Shown here: piece by piece, positions 28,404 through 37,728 of the stretch
Layout: the number at the start of each line of letters is the position of its first letter
Position numbering within the stretch: the first letter of the stretch is position 1
Assembly: GCA_002887195.1 (NCBI GenBank)
Contig: PJAB01000012.1
Location: 1-64,000, forward strand
Source of the DNA: Chrysochromulina parva
Taxonomy: Eukaryota; Haptophyta; Prymnesiales; Chrysochromulinaceae
Direction of reading: 5' to 3'
Length of the DNA: 64,000 bases
Notes under the pieces: model-generated
The model's database searches: none
What the model saw: only the letters and a program-made list of their open reading frames with translations
Told to the model about the DNA's origin: nothing
Program-made: the position numbers and the translations under genes

Positions 28404-29107
28404 CGGAACGAGCGGGGAGTACACGAACAACCGGGTCCGCCCGGGGGCGGTGGCCGGCGCCGCGTCGGCGTGGCCCGTTCGGGATACTAGCGATAGCACC
28501 GATGTATATCCGAGTAGTATATAAAATTTTACGTGCGCGTCCTGGGCGCGGCCGGGAAACGGTATACGATTAATGAAAAATTAAAAACGACCATGAATTA
28601 ATGTTATTAACCGGCATGGACCCCGGGGTCACGATTTCACATTTCTATTTTCTTAGCGGACGGGACGACGGAGGACGACCGGCAACGTACCGCCGCGACG
28701 GCGGACGACGAATCCATGCTGTTTGGAGATCCAAAGCGGTGGCACAGAAGACAGAACCGAGAACGCACCCCAGTGACGTGCGTTGATCGATACGATGATG
28801 CATCGTCATCCGCATTAGCATATTCAGACGTGGGGGGACAAGAGGGAAGAAAGCTGTGAAGAAACAGAGACGATCGACGATCGCGCCTCCCCGCCGCGCC
28901 TCTTGACGACACACGTCACGCTCCTATCACGCTCTCACCTGTGGCCGTGGTGTGCCGTGTGTATAACATGCCCGTGCGCTTCCATGCACGGCGGTTCGCT
29001 GAAAAGCACGCCTGCTGAGCCCACGCCAGAGCGCGGCGCCATGGATCTCGTGAGTGGCACGCTCCTCGCCAGCCAAGACCTGTCCCGCAGCTCCTCAAGG
29101 GCTGTCC
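28404..29107. other. convergent intergenic spacer with AT-rich island
   Basis: 3' flanks of the pseudouridine synthase (+) and SNARE (-) genes. An AT-rich island at about 28499-28640 (GTATATAAAATTTTA; AATGAAAAATTAAAAAC) stands out against the GC-rich background and may hold 3'-end processing signals. No gene is seen. Confidence 0.5.
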
Positions 29108-29986
29108 TCAAGGGCTGGTCTTCGTGAATCCGGCGGCGGCGGCGGCGGGTGGTGGACTCGAATCGCTGCCGCCCGAAAAGAAGAGCAGAAGCAGCATCGA
29201 GATGAGCTGCGCAGGGGGCAACGGCAGGTGCTCAGCTGACACGCGTGCCTGGCTGCCCAGCAAGGCGTGCGCGACGGGGAAGCGGGCGTGTGCGCGCAGG
29301 CCGGGGAAGAGGCACGGCGAGCGCTGTGCGTGGTTTGAGAGCAGGGAGTGGTCGAGGGATGCACGGACCAGCCCGATGACGATCCAGAGCGTCATCTTAT
29401 TCATCGCGGCGCGGCGTCCCATCTGCGCGAGCAGTTTCCGGCTGCCCTCGAGCCCGTCTGCAGCGTACCGCAGCGACCCCTGAGCGTGCATCAGCGTCTC
29501 ACGCTGCTTGCCGAGGTCGCCCAAGATCGCGTTTGCTGTTTGCTCCATGTCGAGCGTGACCGCATGCGCCTGCTTGAGCTTATCCGTCGCCTTGCTCATA
29601 CGGTCATTGTTGGCAAGGAGGCGCGAGCGCTCGCCCGGGCTAGGATTGCTGTACGAGTCGCCGCCTGCACAGTTCTCCTCGCGGCAGTGATCAGGAGACC
29701 GCGCCGTCGACTTGAGATCTTTGATGCGCGTCTTCAACGCGCTGATTTCGTCGCGGTAGGATCGCAGCTGCGCCTGCAGCTTGGACCGTGCAGCGCCCGA
29801 TAGAGAGCGGCCCTCAAGCTCCATGAGCTGCACCACGTCCTTGCCAGCCTCAGCAGCTCTCTCAGCCCCGCTCAAGGCCGTTCGGCGATCATCGGGTGAG
29901 CTCGAGCGTGAGGCGTGCGCGAGCCTTTCCTCGGCGGCTTGCACATGGCCGCGGAACTCGCGCTCATACTCGTCGATCGAGGACAT
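29108..29986 (-). CDS. Qb-SNARE, Vti1-like
   Basis: Complement of join(29108..29206, 29369..29986), 238 aa. Residues ~1-95 form the helical N-terminal domain of v-SNAREs (SSIDEYEREFRGHVQAAEER, then LEGRSLSGAARSKLQAQLRS). The SNARE motif lies at about 140-195 (TLDMEQTANAILGDLGKQRE, then GLEGSRKLLAQM). A C-terminal membrane anchor completes the chain. The intron at 29207-29368 (162 bp, phase 0; CTG|GTCCGT, GCGCAG|CTC) joins NKMTLWIVIGL to LISMLLLLFFSGG, which makes one continuous anchor. Vti1 proteins serve Golgi, endosome and vacuole fusion; membrin/Bos1 is the alternative. The intron has no stop and a length divisible by three, so its retention would give a 292-residue variant with a broken anchor. 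The frame also extends upstream to 30040. Confidence 0.85.
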   Translation of the reverse strand: MSSIDEYEREFRGHVQAAEERLAHASRSSSPDDRRTALSGAERAAEAGKDVVQLMELEGRSLSGAARSKLQAQLRSYRDEISALKTRIKDLKSTARSPDHCREENCAGGDSYSNPSPGERSRLLANNDRMSKATDKLKQAHAVTLDMEQTANAILGDLGKQRETLMHAQGSLRYAADGLEGSRKLLAQMGRRAAMNKMTLWIVIGLVRASLDHSLLSNHAQRSPCLFPGLRAHARFPVAHALLGSQARVSAEHLPLPPAQLISMLLLLFFSGGSDSSPPPAAAAAGFTKTSP

Positions 29987-30153
29987 GAAACTTTCACGTT
30001 TTCCTTGATTTGGGAGGCCGCGCAGGTGTGAGAAGCGCACGGTGAGAAAGCGGATCGCCCGATACGACGTTCAACTCACATCTCCCATGAGGCGCCCGTG
30101 ACAACTCCAGCAATGTATGAATAGTTCCTTCTAGAACTTCGTCGCGATTCGTA
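29987..30153. promoter_or_regulatory. divergent promoter spacer (SNARE / AGC kinase)
   Basis: 167 bp between divergent starts. It contains both 5' UTRs. No TATA-like box is recognised. Confidence 0.4.
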
Positions 30154-33100
30154 ATGTCGACAAACATGGCGGACTCGACAAGGGACAACACGAGGGTTGT
30201 ATCCCACGCGCCAGCCGCGAGCGGCCCGAGGCATGCCCGCACGCATAGCTCAGGCGCATCCCAGTGGGACTCAGCCGTTCGGCGCATGCCTTCCGAGTCT
30301 GGGGACGTCCTCTGCAGAATCTGTGAACGCCTCATGAGTAGCCGAATGATTGCCCAGCACACCCGCTACTGCGTGCTCGCTTCGCAGTGCCAGCAGCACG
30401 CGGCGGCATCAAATACGAAGCTCCACAAGCTCTCGGCGCTGCTGTCGCGAAAAATCGAGCAACGGCGGCAGCTGCAGCACTTGGCGGTAGAGAGCGGGCC
30501 GCTCACCAAGACGCATCTCTCGATCACGGCAAGCGTGTTGGCGGCTCTGTCTCAACTGTGGACGATGTCAGCGATTTGGCTGCTTGCGGCGCTCGTGGCC
30601 ATGTATCGTACGCCTGGACGCGACGACGAGCTCCTCGCACCGCTCGCGCGCACTGTCGCCAGCGCCGCCGACGCTGCTGCTCCCACCGACGCGGCCTTCC
30701 CCGTCACTGCCGCCACCGCCGTCGATCCTCTGCTCGACACAACGATCCTAGAAGCGGCGCATGCGGAAATGCTGCAGCTCGCATTATGTGATCCGTCGAG
30801 CTCGGGAGCTCTCGCGCGCTGTGAAGACGTCGTTCACACCCTTCAGGCCCTTCACCGTCGTTTGGAGGATTTCGAGGACTACGCCGGGACCACCATCGTG
30901 GGCGGTGCCGTGGCGCTCGCCCTCGAACGCGCGACGATGCTCGGGACGCTCGCGGATGTGGATGACCCCGCACTAGTGCCCGCCGGTGCGACGGCGCTCA
31001 GCAGCATTGAAGTAGGCGTGCTCGAAACTTCGGTAGGTCATGCTCGAAACGGCACACTTCATCGTCGCACGTTATCGTCGGGAAGTACTCTCTCGGACGA
31101 GGGAACTGGCCGTGCTAGAACCGGCTCACTTCACCGTCGCACTTTATCGTCGGGAAGTGTGACGGACGAGGGAAGCTTCGGAAGCCGAGCGGACGACGGC
31201 GGCGAGGAGCCACCGGTCGTGTCGCACGTGAACGTGCCCTCGATCTCGGACTTCGACATCATCCGGCCGATCTCCAAGGGCGCCTTCGGGCGCGTCTACC
31301 TCGCTCGCAAGAAGCGCACGGGCGACTTCTTCGCGGTCAAGGTACAGCGCAAGGACCTTGCGCTCGCACGCGGTGGCGACAACGCCAAGCGCATCTTGGG
31401 TGAACGCGACATTCTCATTGAGGCAGACCATCCGTTCGTCGTCAAGCTCTTCTACTCGTTCCAGAGCCAGCACAATCTGTACTTGGTGATGGAGTTTTTG
31501 GGCGGCGGCGACCTTCGCACGCTGCTCAAGCGTGTCGGGCGACTCACCGAGCAACTTGCATGCGTCTACCTTGCGGAGATCGTGCTGGGGCTCGAGTACT
31601 TGCACAACCGACTCCGAGTGGTGCATCGCGATCTCAAGCCGGAGAACGTGCTCGTCTCGAGCACTGGGCACCTCAAATTGACGGATTTCGGGCTGAGCGG
31701 GCTGAGCGGGCTGCGCGTGCATGCGGACGAGCATGCGGATGCAGGGGACGCGGTTGCGGCGCGGCGGGAGCCCACAAGTTCACGATCGATGGCGCACGCG
31801 TTGCCTCGAAGTGTGAGCCACACCGACGCTCGCTCCCTTGATCGTGGCGGGGAGGAGCCTGCTGATCGCGGCACCAGCGGCGCCGGCGCCATAGCCGCCG
31901 ATCGGAACGGCACCGGGGCCAACCGCGCCGCCCAACTCAATGACGGCCCACAAGCGCGTTGCTACTCAATTGTGGGCAGCCCGCACTATGTGGCACCGGA
32001 GATGCTCGACGGTCGCGGCCACTCGATGCCGGTAGACTGGTGGGCGCTGGGCGTGATCGCTTTCGAGCTGCTCACCGGCTACCTGCCATTCGCGGGCGAC
32101 TCAATCGCCCAGGTACACGACAACGTCGTGAGCGGGCACATCGATTGGCCAAAGGGCGCATCCGCGGACAGCGCAGCTGGTGAAGACGGATCTTCGAGCA
32201 TCTCCAAGTCAGCTCACAGCCTCATCAGCAGCCTGCTCACACTGCCCGCGGTATCGCGCCTCGGTGCCGGAGGTGCCGCTGAGGTGCGAGCTCACCGCTT
32301 CTTCGAGGCGGTCTCGTGGGACGATCTGCTCCGCCACAACACCTTTTACATCCCGCAGCAGTCGACCACCGCGCTCTTGACGCCCCGATCGCTTCTGCGC
32401 TCCGGGCGCGACGACACGGCCGTCCATGGCGTCGCCAAGGCAACCCCACGCCTCGCTGATGACCGTGGGCGCAGCCTCGACGGCCATGGCGCCGAGGAGT
32501 GCGGATCCTTTGACAGAGAGAGGGAGGGCATTGAGGTCTATGAGTCGCAGCCGGGCAGCCCAGCTCGCTTTAGCTCGCTCTACCTCGCAGGCTGCCATCT
32601 CGCACCCTACAACTCGGACCGAGATACCCCTGGGCAGGGAGGCACGTCGGAGCGCAGCGCGAGTCCGCGTGACCCGCTGCTCGACTTTGACTATGCGAAC
32701 CTGTCCAACCTGATGCGCATGAACGCCGAGGCGGAGCAGTTGGCCGGCTCTGTCTCGAATGACGAGGCATGCAAAGTGTGCAAGTGGCACCTGACGCAGC
32801 TCAGCGCAGACGGCACTGCGTGGGCCACTGACAGCGACTTTAGTGTGGCGCAGCATGCATTCGTGGAGGTGCAGCTCGCGCCCGACGATGCGACGGGGCG
32901 TGAGACGACGGTCGAGCTTGCATTCAAGGAGAATCTGGTGCGCATTAGCTCGCAGCCGCCGCCGCCGCCGACGTCGCCGTCGCCACATAGCCCGACAGCC
33001 AAAGGGCCAAGCGCGAGCCGTCCTGAGCCCATCAGCCTGCCACCGACGCCTGTGTACATCAAAAACTATGCCGCCGCGGGCGAGCGCGTGGAGTCGCCGC

Positions 33101-33735
33101 CGAGTGGTTACGGCGAGCGAGTGGAGTTGCCGCCGAGTGGTTACGGCGAGCAAGGGGAGTCGCCGCAGAGTGGTTACGGCGAGCGCGTGGAGTCGCCACC
33201 GCAACAGGCTGCCGCACGAAGGCCAGTTGGGGGAGGCTGCTGCCCCTCGCGCTCGTGCGACAGCCTCCCCCATCTGAGTAGCCAGGCAAGCAGCGGCGAG
33301 AGTGCCGAGGGGGCGAGTGCGTACGCCACGCACGCGCAGGCGGACTATACCGAGGGAACGCAGTGGATCGAGATCTGGTTCAAGAACGAGTGCCGCCCCG
33401 TCCACGGCATGTCACTGCCGGTTTCCTACACGTATGGCCGCTGGTGGAAGGGACTCGCCGCACGCTACACCCGCACTGGAGATGACGAGGACGCTCTGCT
33501 CTGCAGCTACGCCGAGCTTGAGCATGAGGCCGTAGGTCCGACGCTTGTAGTTGGGTTGTGGCGGCTCAGGCCGCTGCCGCCGGCGCTTCTCGCCCAACGA
33601 CGCGACCAGCTGCGCGTGCAGATCTGCCTTGCCAAGGCCAAGGCCTTTGGCATCAAGCGTACCGTGCATCGCATCTCGCTCGCGTACGCTGACCTCGTGA
33701 ACCGACGGACGACCATCACGTGGGTAAACGACTGA
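30154..33735 (+). CDS. AGC-family Ser/Thr kinase, IRE/MAST/Rim15 type
   Basis: 1193 aa, intronless. The N-terminal zinc-knuckle-like CRICERLMSSRMIAQHTRYC (about 52-71, C-x2-C-x11-H-x3-C) matches the region preceding the kinase in plant IRE kinases. Kinase domain ~365-725: GAFGRVYLARK, VKVQRKD, VVHRDLKPENVLV, LTDFGLSGLSG and GSPHYVAPEML. The kinase is split by a ~90-residue insert between DFG and the APE motif, as in the Greatwall/MAST/Rim15/IRE group. Two repeat arrays flank it: a 24-residue unit with RRTLSSGS twice (31042-31185) and an 11-residue GERVESPPSGY unit (33079-33198). The C-terminal ~130 residues look folded (YTYGRWWKGLAARYT) but are not recognised. It likely links growth, cell-cycle or nutrient signals to phosphorylation. 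Confidence 0.88.
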   Translation: MSTNMADSTRDNTRVVSHAPAASGPRHARTHSSGASQWDSAVRRMPSESGDVLCRICERLMSSRMIAQHTRYCVLASQCQQHAAASNTKLHKLSALLSRKIEQRRQLQHLAVESGPLTKTHLSITASVLAALSQLWTMSAIWLLAALVAMYRTPGRDDELLAPLARTVASAADAAAPTDAAFPVTAATAVDPLLDTTILEAAHAEMLQLALCDPSSSGALARCEDVVHTLQALHRRLEDFEDYAGTTIVGGAVALALERATMLGTLADVDDPALVPAGATALSSIEVGVLETSVGHARNGTLHRRTLSSGSTLSDEGTGRARTGSLHRRTLSSGSVTDEGSFGSRADDGGEEPPVVSHVNVPSISDFDIIRPISKGAFGRVYLARKKRTGDFFAVKVQRKDLALARGGDNAKRILGERDILIEADHPFVVKLFYSFQSQHNLYLVMEFLGGGDLRTLLKRVGRLTEQLACVYLAEIVLGLEYLHNRLRVVHRDLKPENVLVSSTGHLKLTDFGLSGLSGLRVHADEHADAGDAVAARREPTSSRSMAHALPRSVSHTDARSLDRGGEEPADRGTSGAGAIAADRNGTGANRAAQLNDGPQARCYSIVGSPHYVAPEMLDGRGHSMPVDWWALGVIAFELLTGYLPFAGDSIAQVHDNVVSGHIDWPKGASADSAAGEDGSSSISKSAHSLISSLLTLPAVSRLGAGGAAEVRAHRFFEAVSWDDLLRHNTFYIPQQSTTALLTPRSLLRSGRDDTAVHGVAKATPRLADDRGRSLDGHGAEECGSFDREREGIEVYESQPGSPARFSSLYLAGCHLAPYNSDRDTPGQGGTSERSASPRDPLLDFDYANLSNLMRMNAEAEQLAGSVSNDEACKVCKWHLTQLSADGTAWATDSDFSVAQHAFVEVQLAPDDATGRETTVELAFKENLVRISSQPPPPPTSPSPHSPTAKGPSASRPEPISLPPTPVYIKNYAAAGERVESPPSGYGERVELPPSGYGEQGESPQSGYGERVESPPQQAAARRPVGGGCCPSRSCDSLPHLSSQASSGESAEGASAYATHAQADYTEGTQWIEIWFKNECRPVHGMSLPVSYTYGRWWKGLAARYTRTGDDEDALLCSYAELEHEAVGPTLVVGLWRLRPLPPALLAQRRDQLRVQICLAKAKAFGIKRTVHRISLAYADLVNRRTTITWVND
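31042..31185 (+). repeat. 72-bp in-frame duplication (24-aa phospho-site unit)
   Basis: Units start at about 31042 and 31114 and encode LHRRTLSSGS followed by an acidic DEG stretch. The frame is kept. The Arg-Arg-x-Leu-Ser-Ser core looks like a basophilic kinase or autophosphorylation site. Confidence 0.75.
33079..33198 (+). repeat. 33-bp tandem array (11-aa GERVESPPSGY unit)
   Basis: Three full units and a partial fourth start at 33079, 33112, 33145 and 33178. Near identity at the DNA level points to recent expansion. Confidence 0.85.
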
Positions 33736-34556
33736 AGTACCGAACACTCGCTCTCCCAGAACCGCCCCCCACACGCCACGCGATATGCGTCCGAGAGCCC
33801 ACGCGAGACCAAGTTTCGAAAAGGAGCCCCTAACACCTCGTTTCCTCGTACGGTAGGCGGGCCGATTGGATTCCAGACCCTTTGGTGATGTCCAACCACG
33901 TACGTACGTTACTCGTTACGTTTTTCAGAGCAAATCCGATATAATTAAATCCGATCGCGCACTGGCGCACAACAACTTGCGTAAAAAGCCCGGTCATGTT
34001 CACATGTAACCATCATCTCGCCACGTCGACGGACCAATGGGGGCAATGCGACGGACTTCCAACGGGGGACAGGGTGGGCACAAGAGTCCGGTCGCTCCGA
34101 ACCTCAAGAGAATCAGGCTAGCACGTATAGCAGATGATTACTATTAAGACGTCATCACGGCATGCATCACGGACACGTATACCCATTGACGTATACGGGT
34201 GTACTCGATACAGTTCTACATAGTTGTTACCCGGGGTGAGGGCGGCGACGGGTACACCCACGATGTACCACGACCCAGGGACGCCAGAGCCCAGAGCTGC
34301 AGACCCACCGACGACTGTCGGCTCTCGACAGAAGGCTCTCGTACTATAATTGCACATCAAGAGGAAAGTGGCGCGTGTCGTTCTCAGAGCTGACCTCTTA
34401 CAGTAAGTGCGTCGAGGCGGCTTGCGTGTGTCGTGCTGAGTTGACCTTTTTTAAGAAGTGCATCGATGTCGATGGCCATGTCGTTCTGAGCTGACCTTTT
34501 CCTCGGCCCTTCGGTGTCGCGGTCCCTCATCGGCGGATCGGCGGTATCGGCATAGG
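33736..34556. other. intergenic region with upstream tandem repeat
   Basis: 0.8 kb between the AGC kinase end and the small membrane protein start, both on +. A relatively AT-rich part lies at 33930-34000. Three imperfect copies of a TGACCT-containing unit lie at 34375-34502, just upstream of the next gene. ORFs here are short and unconvincing. Confidence 0.5.
34375..34502. repeat. three imperfect ~52-bp repeats upstream of membrane protein gene
   Basis: The core TGTCGTnCTGAGnTGACCT recurs at about 34376, 34429 and 34479, followed in the first two by AAGTGCRTCGA. The array ends 54 bp before the start codon of the next gene, so it probably lies in the promoter or 5' UTR. Confidence 0.65.
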
Positions 34557-35162
34557 ATGGCCACCGCTGGCAAGGGTGGGATGGAGGAAAACTACGGCGG
34601 CGAGAACGAGGGAGAGGTCGAGGGCGAGGGAGAGGCCGAGGGCGAATATGGCGGTGACCATCAATGGACGGTGACGTCGATGGTTGCTAGCGTGCCGCTC
34701 TGGGCGTGTTGGGCAGGCGTGTTCCTCTTGATAGGATGTGCATCACTCGTGTGCTTCGTATACATGCGTGACGATTTGGTGCGCGCATGGCACCGCAGGC
34801 AGGCGGCGCAAGCAGCACGGGCAATGGATATTGCGGATGATGACGAGCTGATGCCGGTCTCTTCCTGGCTGGGAACCACGCAGCCCGTCAAGGTAGCGAT
34901 TGAAGTTAACGGCGTGACGCACAGGATCGGTGCATCGCGCGATGGCATGGGGTCCGTCTCGCGCGTACCTTTCGTGCTGAACGATGCGTGCTACGAGAGC
35001 GGCTATCCCGAGCTCGTAGACCTTGACCTGGTGGACCTGTTGCTGAGCAAGAAGGCGGAGCTCTCGTACGTCGACAAGGACGGCGACATTCGGCGATTTG
35101 ATGGATCGATCACCGTAGTGGACCTGATGGCTGCCAAGTCGATCCACGTACGCGTGCTGTGA
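34557..35162 (+). CDS. single-pass membrane protein of unknown function
   Basis: 201 aa from the Met at 34557; the frame is open 99 bp further upstream, across the repeat array. The N-terminus is acidic and Gly/Glu-rich (ENEGEVEGEGEAEGEYGG). One clear membrane helix follows (SVPLWACWAGVFLLIGCASL, continuing VCFVYM), then a basic flank and a ~130-residue cytosolic or lumenal domain with VKVAIEVNGVTHRIGASRDG, LVDLDLVDLLLSKKAEL and DIRRFDGSITVVDLM. The last part looks like a small alpha/beta fold. No family is recognised. Confidence 0.65.
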   Translation: MATAGKGGMEENYGGENEGEVEGEGEAEGEYGGDHQWTVTSMVASVPLWACWAGVFLLIGCASLVCFVYMRDDLVRAWHRRQAAQAARAMDIADDDELMPVSSWLGTTQPVKVAIEVNGVTHRIGASRDGMGSVSRVPFVLNDACYESGYPELVDLDLVDLLLSKKAELSYVDKDGDIRRFDGSITVVDLMAAKSIHVRVL

Positions 35163-35510
35163 GTTACAGCAGTGAGCGTGTGTTTGGCCAAGCACAAGCG
35201 GCGTTGAATTCGCCATCCTTTATCCGGATTCATGTACAATTAGATGAGCGTGTGTTGGCCAAACTATCCAAAGGTCTTCTTGTTTTTGCCATGCACACTT
35301 GAGTGCGAAGTGCTCACCATGACGCGCGTTGTTTTGGGCTATGCAAACTTGCAGAGGCAGGGCAACAAGAGCAGCCTAGGCGAGAACCGAGAACTATGCT
35401 CCCGACTGCTCCCCAGCGCGTCACCCAGCACTTGCTTGACGCCTTGCTGACGCCGCCTGTTGAGTGCCCTTCTTGTCGCGTGCAGGCGCTCTCTCAGGCA
35501 CCGCGCTCCG
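35163..35510. other. intergenic spacer
   Basis: Between two + strand genes; it should hold the MPP beta promoter. A repeated GAGCGTGTGTTTGGCCAA/GAGCGTGTGTTGGCCAAA is seen at 35174 and 35246. No gene is seen. Confidence 0.5.
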
Positions 35511-36905
35511 ATGAATTCGCTCGCCATGCGCCGCGCCGCTCGCACCGCAGCGCGGAGGGCGTACAGCACCCTGCCTGCGCAGCAGCCGACGCTGGTGTCG
35601 ACGCTGCCCAATCAGCTCCGCGTGGCCAGTGAATCGACCGGCGGAGCGACCGCCACGGTCGGCGTGTGGATTGACACAGGCAGCCGCTACGAGACGGACG
35701 CCAACAACGGCGTCGCGCACTTCCTAGAGCATATGGCTTTCAAGGGCACCAAAAAGCGCTCGCAGCTCGCTCTGGAGGTGGAGGTGGAGAACATGGGTGC
35801 GCAACTGAACGCGTACACATCACGCGAGCAGACGGTCTACTACGCCAAGGTGCTCAAGGAGGATGTGCCGAAGGCGGTCGAGCTGCTGTCTGACATCCTG
35901 ACAAACTCGACCTTCTCGGCGGCGGCGGTTGAGCGCGAGCGCGACGTCATCCTGCGCGAGATGGAGGAGGTCGAGAGCATGACCGAGGAGGTCATCTTCG
36001 ACATGCTGCACGAGGTCGCGTACGTCGGCACGCCGCTCGCGCGTACCATCCTCGGGCCTGAGGCGAACATCAAGGCCATCTCCGCCGACGACATCAAGGC
36101 CTACATCGCCACCCACTACACTGCGCCGCGCATGGTGGTGGCCGCCTCGGGCGCGGTGGACCACGATGAGCTGGTCAAGCTCTCTGGCGATTTCTTTGGC
36201 AAGGTGCCCACGGAGGCGCCCGCCGGCTACGCGATTGAGCACACGCCCTCGCTCTTCAGCGGCGGCGACGTGCGCGACTACAACGACGACATGAACGTGG
36301 GCCACTTCGCGTTGGCCTTCGAGGGCCTCAAGTGGACGGACCCCGACATCTTCACGCTGATGCTCACGCAGTCGCTCATCGGCACCTTTGATGCCAAAAA
36401 GGGCGGCTCCGCGTTCAGCTCCGCCAAGCTCGCATCGGAGCTCTCGAAGCTCGACTGCGGCGTCGAGCTTTTCCAGCCCTTCTGCACGTGCTACAACGAC
36501 ACAGGCCTCTTCGGCGTCTACTTCACGTCGAACATGAGCAAAAAGGAGTCTGTCGACGACCTGTTCAGCACCATCCAGGAGGAGCTCGTGGCGCTCACCA
36601 CGGGCACCGCCGACGAGGATCTGCAGATGGCCAAGAACCAGCTCAAGTACAACTTGATGCTGCAGATGGATGGCACCTCGGCCAAAACGGAGGAGATCGG
36701 CCGGCACATGCTCGCCTACGGCCGCAGGATCAGCCTCGCCGAGACCTTTGCGCGCATCGACGAGATCGAGCCGGCGGACGTGCAGCGCGTGACCGAGAAG
36801 GTCATCTGGGATCAGGAGATCGCCTTCGCCGGCATGGGCCCGAACCTCAAGTACGTCTTCGACATCAACGGCCTGCGCCGCGGCACATTCTGGAACCGCC
36901 TGTGA
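35511..36905 (+). CDS. PMPCB: mitochondrial processing peptidase beta subunit
   Basis: 464 aa from the Met at 35511 (MNSLAMRRAARTAARRAYST), chosen because it gives a classic Arg/Ala presequence with a YST cleavage context; an upstream Met at 35460 is in frame. M16 inverzincin site: HFLEH (70-74) with the distal Glu in the helix containing MEEVESMTEEVIFDMLHE. The C-terminal half keeps the inactive M16 lobe and ends NGLRRGTFWNRL. It cleaves presequences from imported matrix proteins, together with MPP alpha, and in many eukaryotes it doubles as complex III core 1. Intronless. Confidence 0.95.
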   Translation: MNSLAMRRAARTAARRAYSTLPAQQPTLVSTLPNQLRVASESTGGATATVGVWIDTGSRYETDANNGVAHFLEHMAFKGTKKRSQLALEVEVENMGAQLNAYTSREQTVYYAKVLKEDVPKAVELLSDILTNSTFSAAAVERERDVILREMEEVESMTEEVIFDMLHEVAYVGTPLARTILGPEANIKAISADDIKAYIATHYTAPRMVVAASGAVDHDELVKLSGDFFGKVPTEAPAGYAIEHTPSLFSGGDVRDYNDDMNVGHFALAFEGLKWTDPDIFTLMLTQSLIGTFDAKKGGSAFSSAKLASELSKLDCGVELFQPFCTCYNDTGLFGVYFTSNMSKKESVDDLFSTIQEELVALTTGTADEDLQMAKNQLKYNLMLQMDGTSAKTEEIGRHMLAYGRRISLAETFARIDEIEPADVQRVTEKVIWDQEIAFAGMGPNLKYVFDINGLRRGTFWNRL

Positions 36906-36967
36906 GCCTCTCCCGAATCGGGAACGTGTCCCTGAGAGACTCGTTGGAACCGCCAGTGAGTCTCGCG
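36891..36967. repeat. 54-bp duplication across the MPP beta stop codon
   Basis: TGGAACCGCCTGTGAGCCTC at 36891 recurs as TGGAACCGCCAGTGAGTCTC at 36945. The second copy lies in the 3' UTR and repeats the last codons of the gene. Confidence 0.75.
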
Positions 36968-37728
36968 CAGGGGTCGCAATTCGGTGCGCGCTCGAGCGTG
37001 CAATGCAGAAAGCCGCTCGGGCAGGTTCGTCCACGTGGACGCGTCCACGTGGCAGGTCCAGGTGGCCCTGCTTGGCGTCTGACTTGTCTGTGAGATGGCG
37101 TGGATGTGTGCTGTCTCGACGAGGGCGTGCATTGGTGGGTGCAGGCCGCGCGGCGATACAGCCCCCCCGGGTGGATTGTATTGGGAAACCCACGGGTCGG
37201 TTGCATGAACAGGATGGTCACAGGACCGAGATCCCATGCGAGGTCCGATGTGGCCGCTGGACGTTCCGTGACGTCAACGCGGCGTTGTGCAATCCTTGTG
37301 TGTATTGGTTCCCGCCCGGGTCCTTGCGCAGCGTAGCGGCGTCGGGGCGGCGCGCTTCGGCCTGAGCCACGTGTAGTGTGCGCGAAAGCAATGCGGGACT
37401 TTTTTTACGTCGGCCCCTGTCGGCGGGCGACAGCAAGTCAGAAACGGCACCACCCTGACTCGTCTGTGTGCATGTGCGCTCGACAGCGTCGACACGACCA
37501 TGGACACGACCCGCCCGTCGGGACGGTCCCGTCCATGGCAATTGCCGAATTGGTCCATGGTCCCGTCGCGCGGGGGGCCCCCGCGTGGCGTCCGGTCTGG
37601 CGGTGGAGACCCGCGGGGCGCCGGGTCTCTCACATATCTCAACATATGATATAGACACGGCACATGTACAACTACAATGCCATGAATGCTTACATTCACA
37701 ATCATGGAGTTGTCCGCGCACTGCCAAC
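36906..37728. other. intergenic region, probably with 5' exon of next gene
   Basis: 0.8 kb between the MPP beta gene and the recognised part of the Frizzled-CRD-like gene. Palindromic GTCCACGTGGAC-type sequence occurs near 37029-37050. The frame of the next gene stays open back to 37468 and is Cys-rich from about 37675, so an upstream exon with a signal peptide may lie here. A possible acceptor is GATATAG|ACACGG near 37655. Confidence 0.45.

Noticed and set aside
32209..33405. 398-codon minus ORF over the AGC kinase
   Set aside because: Antisense of a recognised kinase gene; repetitive because it mirrors the 33-bp array.
35820..37193. 457-codon minus ORF over MPP beta
   Set aside because: Antisense of a conserved peptidase; no domain resemblance.
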